From SYLG01 sp965226945 (GTDB lineage: Bacteria > Planctomycetota > Planctomycetia > Gemmatales > Gemmataceae), in the NCBI GenBank assembly GCA_965226945.1, contig OZ245717.1:4340001-4404000 (forward strand): 64,000 nucleotides of DNA. The letters are read 5' to 3'. The translations under genes and the position numbers were made by a program. Below the pieces are notes generated by a model that worked only from the letters and a program-made list of their open reading frames with translations, was not told the origin of the DNA and ran no database searches. Positions 54,201 to 61,700 of this stretch are shown in pieces (position 1 is the first letter of the stretch; the number at the start of each line of letters is the position of its first letter).

Positions 54201-54584
54201 TTGGTCCTTTCTACCGAGGCCACGCAGGCAAGCGGTCCCGGATTGCAAACGATCGTCGCCTCGGGCGCGTCTTCGAACAATTACGAGATCCAGTTTGTCT
54301 CAGGAATGCTTGCGATCAATCAGGCGCCGGCCATCACCTCGGCGAACTCGACCACCTTTACGCGCGGCCAACAAAATACCTTCACCATTCAGGCGTCGGG
54401 TTTTCCCGTAGCCAGCTTTGCCTTGAGCAAGGGAGTGTTGCCCGCCGGAGTCATCCTGAACAAGACGACCGGAGTTCTCTCCGGAACGCCGACTGCGGTG
54501 GCTGGCACTTACACGTTCATAATTTCGGCGACGAACGGCATCGGCCCGATCGCCACGCAGATTTTCAACTTGATCATCTCCTAA
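48228..54584 (+). CDS. Giant FG-GAP/MBG/lectin surface protein, copy 2
   Basis: This tandem paralogue of the preceding gene has the same order of domains and the same length (2118 residues). It too has LESLEVRLNPADLFYP at the N-terminus, 21 FG-GAP repeats, the Ig-like, YDG and MBG repeats, the permuted lectin (about 52990-53650; SGSGLGYQGIDKSVAIKFDL) and the C-terminal He_PIG domain. Divergence is greatest in the propellers and least in the MBG/He_PIG tail. Third codon positions are somewhat less GC-rich than in copy 1, which suggests some independent history or relaxed selection. The ATG at 48228 aligns with copy 1; a TTG at 48210 is in frame. Function as adhesin or glycan-binding surface protein is inferred. 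Confidence 0.85.
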   Translation: MNFRPFLASLFSQDSRRPLRRKQAKQAPNLESLEVRLNPADLFYPDITPSIGGNPSQWLSAELNGDGNLDLAAVTGQAVTVALGDGKGQFLQPRSIDLGSPIYSLVAKDLDGDGRADLAAISWQTNAVSILMNHGDGTFEAPRSLPVGGEPTTIALDDFDADGKIDLVVSNYGDDTLTYFVGSGGGAFGSPMVMPVGDTPIKLTSGDFNGDGKADLACILYTPGSLSILLGNGNGTFQPAHETNIGARPLGLVAGDLNADKKSDIVCVFEQNSVGSVFLLQSDGTFTTSAFNVDPNSFEVQLTDLNGDGKLDATISSSTSGGISIAMNDGIGGLVGDESLVPPGFDYCLTPGDFNNDSKVDLVASQLASGSRLFLGNGNGTFSEGVHFGTGSLAYTVFAGDFTNDGTIDIITANILSATLTFLAANADLTFQSARIIDLGDQPIGVFGKDLNSDGKLDLLVPLKTSGQTALLFGNGNGTFQSPQIIGGAEADSKAAKMGDMNGDSIQDLVVSRENNTLSIYYGRLDGMFSAPDILPTLDTPVDFELADINGDGQTDIAVTFVYANNIEMIFGKREGTSWLVDQRLTIPTTSYHNTIQVADFNGDGRADIAVDSAEEDAIEVFLQSAERTFGGPVAFPSGNSPIFVDAVDLNRDGAPDLAVAKGTAISVLINDRKGGFFPAVQYASGAGTRFVGATDVNQDGIVDLISAGSEPHVQVYLGIGDGTFCASQLTKVGAKPQAIVTGDFNRDGKLDWVTLNSTDNTISIALGQGNGSFGTATVKATGANPVSLIVADFNRDGNLDLAVANQNDLSLSIYMGNGDGKFQSVSTVGLNNAPNKLAFDDFNHDGKIDIAITSYQSKRIEILLGKGDGTFQGQKSIAVEGGPFGLTVGDFNQDGQPDLATILYDANQLALLLGNGDGSFQPASLVSVAEYSRSITCGDFNGDGKLDLAISHSAAGSASIHLASGGGGFEPAFLVYLGPDPYRVIAADVNRDGKADLIAVNNWGGSVSVLISKGPLGFEEAKQYATGGSPAELAVGDFNGDQRPDIVTADSATSTVSYLANSSANVTLAAIGPLVYGSSVILSAKVVLDDSASIPTGQITFKKGSTILGKATLALKNGEWIATLTLPMGWNAGTQADIWAQYSGDKNNEAFASAHMNFEVAPKLLTVVATPMNKIYDGMIETTAALTVKGLIGTDKVAAAYTSANFADPNAGAGKTVVVNGIRLTGAGAANYRVHSDVSSKAIIIPKALTVTANNKVKVYGQALPELTATFTGLIAGDTASEISGLKLATAALASSKVAAYAITASGATSANYKIAFVSGTLNVSKATLTVLPADQSKVYGAAMPIFTSTIIGLVNGDPVSVVTGLKLVSTATAKSSVGRYAIVGSGAISANYVITFQVGVLQVTKAALTVAPENKVKVYGAALPALTAKFTGLVNGDKGNTIPGIKLATSALPTSNVGEYPITIVTGASSNYEVTLIPGTLTVLQAKLVIVAEKTTRIYGDALPAFTAKFTGLVNGDKASAITGLTYDTLATPLSHVGTYSITPMGAVAPNYTITYRPSILTIAKKPITAYLGFLYRTYGTPLDLNPVVPNPYYQNSSLFTQNSFDISAFKTRFTFLVENSGITEELADGFTFTIQGNGANAMGSSGSGLGYQGIDKSVAIKFDLFDNDGEGNNSTGLYLNGANPSTLVSSINLNGTGIDLRASRKLVADLSYANKKLAVTLTDPATKKTATQTYSVDIASHVGSSKAYFGFTASTGGSAARQTILDWSAQDAKGAALFNYKNFTGANGLVANGNAVFRGPDLVLTGVNKESETPTSVNGETLSYALQSTGNLAASPVGIYALKMFAFDGTGRLSDYEVNVIDGRLIVKKAPLTIAADNKTKVYGQAMPPLTVTFTGLMNHETSKVVTGLKIASTATAASKVGTYTITPSAGVAANYAIKYETGSLNVTKAALTIAAENKTKLAGAANPVFTAKYTGLVNGDKATAISGLVLSTEATQASGPGLQTIVASGASSNNYEIQFVSGMLAINQAPAITSANSTTFTRGQQNTFTIQASGFPVASFALSKGVLPAGVILNKTTGVLSGTPTAVAGTYTFIISATNGIGPIATQIFNLIIS

Positions 54585-54626
54585 GTTTCCGACTGTACGC
54601 TGGTTCGCATCGGGCAATTCTCGGCC

Positions 54627-54680
54627 GAGGCAAAGCCGGCCTTGCGCTGTGAAAAGCGCAAGCGCCGGCTTTGCCTCTTT
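54627..54680 (+). terminator. Strong terminator after the giant genes
   Basis: GAGGCAAAGCCGG (54627-54639) pairs with CCGGCTTTGCCTC (54665-54677), and the inner CTTGCGC (54641-54647) pairs with GCGCAAG (54656-54662). TTT follows. It ends the transcript of copy 2. Confidence 0.85.
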
Positions 54681-54787
54681 CCTGAACGCCTCAGATTGCC
54701 CATGTTTTCAGAAATCAGACTTGCGCTGACTGGACGGGTAGGGGTATCCCTTGACCGCTTGGGTTACTGGCGGCTTTGGGATCGCCC

Positions 54788-56902
54788 ATGAATTGGCTGG
54801 CGCGGGAAATCGGAAACTCGGTGCGTGGAGCGGCTTGCCGCCCCGCGAGCGCCCTTTTTCTGATGCTGGCGCTCCTGATGCTCCCCACCATTTCCGGATG
54901 CGCCCTGTTTGCTCCCCGCCAGATCGGCGTCAAGCGCATCAGTCTCAAGGACAAGACGGTACTTGGCGTGCAGGGGTACCTGATCGATCACTTATCGGAT
55001 CGCACGCGCCAAACCTTAAGAGAAGCCGATTTAGAAAAGCTCTATTGCCGATCGCAAATCGAAGCGACCCAGGCGCTCCATGACGATGCGATCGCCGATC
55101 CCAGCCCCGATAAGCTGTTTGCTTTGGCCGAAATCCACTCGCGCATTGCTTATGCGATGGGAAGAATGCGCCATCAGGAAGCACTCGGCCATCACTACCT
55201 TGCGACCGGCTACGCCTTCCATTTCTTGATCGCCAACTCTTCCGATGGGTCCAAGTCGCGCATCAAGGGCGATGTCGAAAAAGGCGTGATCGCTCAAAGC
55301 CATGGAACGAGCCCCTGGGAAACAGCAATGGTGCAGCCCCAGGATGTCTATGATCCCCGTTTCATTCAGGCCTGCGATCTTTACAACAAGAATCTTGCTC
55401 ATCTTGTGAGTGCGATTCCTCAGAATACCTGGAAGACACCGGCAAAACGCGGCGGCGAGGCGATCACCTTGAGCCTGCAGTCGCGCCATCCTGACCTGAC
55501 CACCGGCAAGATCGCCAAGCTAATCCCGTGCAATGAATTGGTCGTGACCGGCATGCGCACGCATCATCGCTCTTACGGTTTGGGGGTTCCCCTGCTTTTG
55601 GAAGCGAAGGGCAAGCAGGCGAGCACTTTTCAGAGCATCCATGTTGCGCAATCGGCCCTGGCCGGTACCGCCTTCCTGCGCTTTGGCGATAGCCTTGAGG
55701 CGCTGCGCCGTGGGCCGATCCCGCCCATTGAAATCGAAGACCCGATCCGCGAACCGGTCGTACAAGTGCAGGGTCGCAAAATTCCGCTCGAAATCGATAC
55801 GACGACGGTGCTCGCGGCGAGCCTGGCGCGTAGCGGCCTGGAGGGGCTTGACTACAGCGCCTACCTGTTTGGCAATAGCATCTCCGATCGGTTTGGTCTT
55901 TATTTGCTCGAGCCCTATCAGCCGGGCAAGATCCCGGTGGTGCTCGTGCATGGATTGCTCTCGTCGCCGATCACCTGGGCGCCGGTGGTCAACGACCTGA
56001 TGGCCGATCCCGACTTCCGCGAGAAGTACCAGATCTGGGCTTACTTCTACCCGACCGCCCTTCCCTTCCTCTTACCCGCGGCCGACCTGCGCGATAAACT
56101 TCTGGTTGTGCGCAACCAGCTCGATCCTGACCAAAAGGACACTGCTCTCGAGAATATGGTGCTCGTCGGCCACAGCATGGGCGGGTTGATCGCGCGCATG
56201 CTCACCACCGACAGCGGCAACGATTACTGGCGCGCGATCGCCAACAAGCCGTTTGATGAAGTCGAGTTTTCCGATCCGCAAATCAAACGAGAGCTGCACC
56301 GGCTCTTCTTCTTCGAGAAACACCCGCTGGTGACGCGCGCCGTATTCATCGCGACGCCCTTTGGCGGTTCCAACATCAGCCCGTCGCCGGTGGGCCGGCT
56401 GGCCGCTTCGATTCCGTCCCTGCCGCCGCAGATGCGCGAAATTGCCGGCACGCTGGCCAATCTTGACCCGAACTTGAACAAGCGGCTTGCCGCGGGCCAT
56501 GTGCCGACCTCGGTCGAACTGCTCAATCCGAAATCGCCCGTGCTCGCAACGCTCAACCGTTCGCGGCCCAACGGCATTCACTGGCACGCGATCGCTGGTA
56601 AGGAGAATGCCTGCTTTGGCCCGCTTTACCGCGCCCTTTTGGAAATCAACAAGGAGGATACGGGAGACGGGGTCGTTGGCCTGGAAAGTGCGCTATTGGT
56701 CGAGGCCGAATCGAAGCTCGTCGTGCCCGCAGGCCATACGACCGCGCACCAGCATCCGCTGGCCGTGCGGGAAATCAGGCGCATTTTGCGAGAGCATGCC
56801 GCGCTGGCCTCGGGCCAGCCGGCACCATCAAGCACCACGACGGCTGGCTCTTCTACAAGTGAGGCGAAACCGATGAGGATTGCGGCGAAACCAGGGAATT
56901 GA
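54788..56902 (+). CDS. Lipase-like alpha/beta hydrolase lipoprotein
   Basis: The 704-residue protein has a lipoprotein signal ending in the lipobox SGCALF (Cys about residue 38). The N-terminal 350 residues have no recognised domain. Hydrolase motifs follow: oxyanion-loop IPVVLVHGLLSSPITW, nucleophile elbow VLVGHSMGGLIARML, and a final His near GHTTAHQHPLAVREIRR; VFIATPFGGSNIS is typical of PGAP1/lipase-like serine esterases. It probably cleaves lipid or acyl esters at the envelope. The C-terminal tail is Ser/Thr/Pro-rich. ATG 54788 is chosen over the TTG at 54776. Confidence 0.82.
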   Translation: MNWLAREIGNSVRGAACRPASALFLMLALLMLPTISGCALFAPRQIGVKRISLKDKTVLGVQGYLIDHLSDRTRQTLREADLEKLYCRSQIEATQALHDDAIADPSPDKLFALAEIHSRIAYAMGRMRHQEALGHHYLATGYAFHFLIANSSDGSKSRIKGDVEKGVIAQSHGTSPWETAMVQPQDVYDPRFIQACDLYNKNLAHLVSAIPQNTWKTPAKRGGEAITLSLQSRHPDLTTGKIAKLIPCNELVVTGMRTHHRSYGLGVPLLLEAKGKQASTFQSIHVAQSALAGTAFLRFGDSLEALRRGPIPPIEIEDPIREPVVQVQGRKIPLEIDTTTVLAASLARSGLEGLDYSAYLFGNSISDRFGLYLLEPYQPGKIPVVLVHGLLSSPITWAPVVNDLMADPDFREKYQIWAYFYPTALPFLLPAADLRDKLLVVRNQLDPDQKDTALENMVLVGHSMGGLIARMLTTDSGNDYWRAIANKPFDEVEFSDPQIKRELHRLFFFEKHPLVTRAVFIATPFGGSNISPSPVGRLAASIPSLPPQMREIAGTLANLDPNLNKRLAAGHVPTSVELLNPKSPVLATLNRSRPNGIHWHAIAGKENACFGPLYRALLEINKEDTGDGVVGLESALLVEAESKLVVPAGHTTAHQHPLAVREIRRILREHAALASGQPAPSSTTTAGSSTSEAKPMRIAAKPGN

Positions 56903-56985
56903 TCAAAATTGAGTATGTAAAAACTATTAATATCTGCGTGGCAATAACTGTGAATGATAATTAGCAGGGAGAAAGGAAGTGGCTC

Positions 56986-57900
56986 CTACATCCTCTCGAG
57001 GTAGTCCTCTGTGTCTTTACTAAGTCGGAAAATTGATGAGGGATTTTTAAATAAGTAATTTTTTGGTTCTGATCGGCAAGTCTTTGTTCTACCCGTTATG
57101 ACTACAACTGCAGAAAGGGCCTTTATTTTATTGATATATGTTGAGATGTTATCGGTGCCACTTTCTTTAAAGTTCTTTCCTTTAAAGAAGGACTTGTTGC
57201 CGTTTTCGATTTCGTCTTCAATTTCTCCCCAGGTTAACATTATATTTTTCTCGTTTTGTGCGATATTATTTGATATAACAAGCAGAACATTTGGTGCGCC
57301 TATGGAGAATTGATTCAGCTTCTCAAATAGAACATCCTTTAGTTTTAGGGTTTCATTTCTGTTAAAAATTATCGGATACGAACTAGAGAATTGTTTTGTT
57401 GGTTGATCTCCTTGCTTTTCTGGTATGTGGACAACTCGTAAGTTTAAACATGGCATTGTCTTAAGAGCGTGGTCGCGTGCCGCTCCATTCTTAAGATCTA
57501 TTTTACATTTGTTAACAATGGATTCGCATTCTGTTATTACTTGATATATTTTTGATTCAAAATATGGTGGAAATTTCTTGTCCAGTGTTAAGTCGTGGCA
57601 ATTAAGTGCAAATAAAAGTTGCGATGGTATTTTGTAAAGTGAATCAATAATTTGATGCCAACATTTAAAAAATAATGTCATTTCCTTTGATTGGCGAATT
57701 CGTTTGACTTCGACATTAAAATATTCAGATTTACTGTTGACCTTAAAATCTGGACCGCCACCAGCATATGATTCATATTCGATATAGAAATCTGGATTTA
57801 TTAAAAGTAGGTTTGCTGCCTCTAGTTCTGCTATAACGTCATGCAAGTCATCGACTTGATCGGGAGTAAAGGGCTTTATTTTTTTTGCAAATTTTAGCAT
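56986..57900 (-). CDS. AT-rich gene, possible PD-(D/E)xK nuclease-like protein
   Basis: This 304-residue soluble protein stands out by AT-rich codons (many AAA, AAT, TTT, ATA) in a GC-rich chromosome, a sign of recent transfer. The family is not recognised. Residues 50-51 (PD in YAGGGPDFKV) and 64-66 (ExK in EYFNVEVKRIRQ) have the spacing of the PD-(D/E)xK nuclease core, preceded by an acidic helix; VLLVISNNIAQNEK may be a later beta strand. Such orphan nucleases occur in restriction or defence islands and mobile elements. No methyltransferase or partner gene is adjacent. Nuclease activity is an inference from a short motif. Confidence 0.6.
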   Translation of the reverse strand: MLKFAKKIKPFTPDQVDDLHDVIAELEAANLLLINPDFYIEYESYAGGGPDFKVNSKSEYFNVEVKRIRQSKEMTLFFKCWHQIIDSLYKIPSQLLFALNCHDLTLDKKFPPYFESKIYQVITECESIVNKCKIDLKNGAARDHALKTMPCLNLRVVHIPEKQGDQPTKQFSSSYPIIFNRNETLKLKDVLFEKLNQFSIGAPNVLLVISNNIAQNEKNIMLTWGEIEDEIENGNKSFFKGKNFKESGTDNISTYINKIKALSAVVVITGRTKTCRSEPKNYLFKNPSSIFRLSKDTEDYLERM

Positions 57901-58129
57901 TGTATTTTTCTATAAATGATGCAAAGCGCGGGCAGATGATCGGCCAGGTCATCAATCTTTCGCATATTGGAAGGCGCCAAATCTTCGCGTCGCCTGGCGT
58001 AATGGAGGCTGCGATATCTTGGACGGAGTGAGTAATCATTGCCACATGACCGCCCGATGGAGAGGTGTTGGCACAAAATCACCAACAAATAAGTGTATTA
58101 CTGAGTTTGTCTAATGGAAAGCCCGCAGA

Positions 58130-58636
58130 TTAATGGCAATCCCGCCAGCCATCCCTCACCCACCAACTCCCCTGATCGTCGATGACCTTACGTAAAAAGG
58201 CGCTCAACTGCCCGACATGATGTTGAATATGGCGCAGGCTGTGCAGGTGCAACTCGCCGCGTGAAAAAGGCAGCCGGGAAAATCCCGATTCGCCGTCGAG
58301 CGTTTCGATGGTTTCATCGGCCAGGATCGACACCGCCTTGTCGTGGCAATCGGCCAGGTAGGCCAAGGTCGCCTCCCGCGAAAGCCCCTTGGACGGTTCA
58401 TAACTTGCGCGCTCGTCGCCGCCTTCGAGGTGGTAGTCGAGGAGGCGAAAATCCCCCTCGTTTTGCGACAGATACAAGTCAAAGAAGAAGAGGGTGTGAT
58501 ATGCGATCTGCCGGAACGAGTCGTTGGCGATTTTGCTTTCCCAGTGCTTTGGCGGGCATTTCTTGATGCACTCTTGCAACATGCAAAGAGCCGCTTCAAA
58601 TTGACTGATCAAAGCCCTGGTGAATACCTTGACCAT
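58130..58636 (-). CDS. DinB-like four-helix protein
   Basis: The 168-residue protein has the DinB/DUF664-type four-helix bundle. It opens TRALISQFEAALCMLQECI. His ligands for a metal site are likely in RQIAYHTLFFFDLYL and HSLRHIQHHVGQLSAFLR, spaced as in DinB/YfiT proteins. Members are metal-binding thiol-dependent transferases or hydrolases. It lies 93 bases downstream of the NRPS gene on the same strand and could be co-transcribed with it, perhaps acting on the NRPS product (inference). Confidence 0.8.
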   Translation of the reverse strand: MVKVFTRALISQFEAALCMLQECIKKCPPKHWESKIANDSFRQIAYHTLFFFDLYLSQNEGDFRLLDYHLEGGDERASYEPSKGLSREATLAYLADCHDKAVSILADETIETLDGESGFSRLPFSRGELHLHSLRHIQHHVGQLSAFLRKVIDDQGSWWVRDGWRDCH

Positions 58637-58729
58637 GCGCGAACCTCAAGAAGAACTGCGCGGTGATATGGGGCCGCACGCTTGTGTCCTTGATAGGAAC
58701 CCCGAAGCCAATCGGTCGACTTTGCCGCA

Positions 58730-61700
58730 TCAACGAGTGGAGTTTTCGGCACCCTCGAGATATTCACGCGCTTTGCGGCCAAGCACTTCGACATTGGGCG
58801 GCCGCAAGATTCCCAGATGATCCCCGGGCACCGAGTAGGTGGTGAATTTGCCGCCAAAGTACTGGCGCCAGCCGTAATCTTCCTCGAAGTCGAGGTGGGG
58901 ATATTCCTTGGAAAGATCGGCCGCCTGGAACAGCACGATGGGGATTTCCACGAGCGCCGGATCGGGACGCCACTTGGCCGCCGCCGCTTCGAACGCCAGC
59001 GCGCGCAAAAGCGCATAACCGCTATCTTCCTTCTTCTTCGGCTCCTTGTTTTCCGATCGGTTCGGGTCGCGCGGTTGAAACAGCGCCTGGACCTTTCGTT
59101 TCACCCGGCCAAGAAGTTCCTTGCATTTCGTGCGGATCAGCTTGTACCAGTTCTTGTGGTAAGCCTGGGGCAAGAAGGTATCGAGCAGAACAATCACTTC
59201 GACTTCGGCGCCGCGGCGGCGCATGAGCGAGGCCAGCTCCAGCGCGAGAATTCCCCCGAGCGAAAAGCCGGCCAGGCGATAGGGGCCCTGGGGGCGGAAT
59301 CGCATGATCGCCGTGTAGTAGGCTTCGACGAGCCGCCCGATCGAGACATCGGGCATCTCTCCGCGGGTGGCCTGGGTCGCAATCACCTGCTCTTCGGCGA
59401 CATAGACACCGAAGACCGGCTGCGCCTTGCCGATCGTCTTGGCCAGATCGGCATAAATGTTGATGCCGCAAATGCAGAATATGGGAGTGCCATTGCCGCT
59501 GGGCTGCAAGGGCACGACCACTGAGGCGCTTTTCTCGGCATTGGGACCCATGCTTTTGACCAGCTTGGCAATCGTCGGCGAACGGAACACTTCGCCGATG
59601 TCGACCGGGATGCCAGTCGACTTCTCCATCTCGGCGCCCAGGGCGATGGCCCCGAGCGAATTGCCCCCCAGATCGAAAAAATTATCGTGCAGGCCAACGC
59701 GTTCGACCCCTAGCACGCGTTGCCAAACCGTGGCCAGGCCAATTTCGAGATCATTGCGCGGCGCCACGAAACCCGATTCCGATTCGTCCATGAGCTCGTC
59801 CCCATCCAGATGGCGATTTTCCCTATCTTTGTTGTCTGTTTCGGCCTCGATGTCGGTGTTCAACGGGGCAGAGGCGGGCCCCACCAAGCCTGCGATCGTC
59901 GACTCGGAAGATTCGAGAACGGCATGCAAGAGTTGTAGATAGCGAGCTTGCAGCCTCTTTGCGGTCGCGTTCGCGAGAATATCGGCGTTGTAAGTAATGC
60001 CTCCTTGGAGCCCTTTCGCCGATTCAAGGAACCACATGCCCAGGTCTTCGGTCGCCCCCCGTTGAAACAGCGGAATCATCGAGTGCTCCAGTTCCCCCCA
60101 TCGGGTCGCGCGCTGCCGCGCGTCCTGAAAGGAAAAGAGCGCCTGGTAAAGCAGCGGAGGCCGGTCCTTGGCCACTGCCGGCAATTCGCGCGCCAATTCT
60201 TCGAGGGGCGCATCGGGATGGGCAAAGCACTCGATCACGAGCGCCTTGATCCGCATCAGGAGCTGGACAAAGGTTTCCGCAGGAACGATCTCGATGTGAA
60301 GCAAAAGCAGGTTATTGAAGAAGCCCATGATCCCTTCGAGTTCGGGAGCATTGCGGGCCCGCACCGGCGTGCCGATCACCAGCGTCTTTTGCCGGGAATA
60401 GTCATGAAGGAGTACGGAATAAACGGCAAGGGTTGCGGCGAACATGGTCGCGCCCGACTTGCTCGCAAGTTCATGGAGCGCTTGCGTCTGTCCGTGATCG
60501 ACCGCGACCCCTTCGGTGTGGCCGGTACCGGTCATGGACGAGCGGCGCGGCTTGTCGATCGGCAGGGCCGCCGGGTTGCCATGGCGGATCATCCGTTCTC
60601 GCCAGAAGGCAACCTGCCGCTCATGCTCCGGCCCCTTCGACCAGGCCCGGTGCCAGACCGAAAAATCGCCGTAGGAGACCGGCAGTTCGGCCAGGGGATT
60701 TCGCCGGCCCTGCAAGTAGGCCTCGTAGATCGCAGAAATCTCTTGATAAAAGATATCGAACGACCAGCCGTCCCAAATGATGTGGTGCGGCATGAAAAAG
60801 AGGACATGCTCCTGCTCGGCCAGGCGAAACATTTTGGCGCGAAACAGGGGCGCGCGCCTGAGTTCGAAGGTTTCGGCAGTCAATTCATCGAGCCGGTCGG
60901 CTAGCCGGTTTTCGCGTGCCGCGGCGGGCAAGGTGGAAAGATTCTCGGCGGGAAAGAGGGCAAAGGGCATCTCGTTCAAAATGATCTGAACCACGCCGCC
61001 GTCGTTTTCGTCGAGCTGCGTGCGCAGGGAGGCTTGCCGGCGAATGATCTCACGGAATGCCCGTTCGAATTGGAGTTCGTTGAGCGGACCACGCAGGCGG
61101 TGCGCCGACGGGGCATGGTAGACGACCCGGCCGGGGACCATCTTCTCCATGCGCCAAAGTCGCTCCTGCATGGCCGAAGCGCTGAAGCGGCTCTGGCATT
61201 CTTGCCGGACAATGGCGATCACCGGCTCGGGCGTCATCCCCGATGTTTCCGAAAGCAAGCGAGCGAGCTTGGCCACGGTCGGGGCTTCGAACACGGCCCG
61301 CATCGGCAAGGTCGACGCGAATCGGCGATTGAGCCGGTAGATCAACTGGGCAGCGAGCAGGGAATGTCCGCCGAGGGTGAAGAAGTCATTTTCCAGACCC
61401 ACGCCGCGGATGCCGAGCACCGCTTCGAATTCTTCGGCAATTCCCTTTTCCAGCTCCGTCGCGGGCGCGGTGAAATCGGTGGTGGGGTTTGCCGAAAGAT
61501 CGGGAACGGGCAGGGCATGGCGATTGAGTTTGCCATTGGGCAGCAGGGGAATTTCTTGAAGCGCCGTGAAATGCTGGGGCACCATGTATTCAGGCAACTG
61601 CCCTTTGAGGTGGTCGCGCAGTTCGCCTATGCCTGGCAGCGCCATGGCGGGCTTGGCCACGAGGTAGGCGGCAAGGCGCACATCCCCGGGCCGGTCTTCG

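Noticed and set aside
42000..54500. DNA repeats or CRISPR in the giant genes
   Set aside because: They encode FG-GAP and MBG protein repeats that differ at many positions.
57848..58088. Two overlapping minus-strand frames upstream of the AT-rich gene
   Set aside because: Short, no ribosome site of note, no family likeness; could be decayed sequence but support is too weak.
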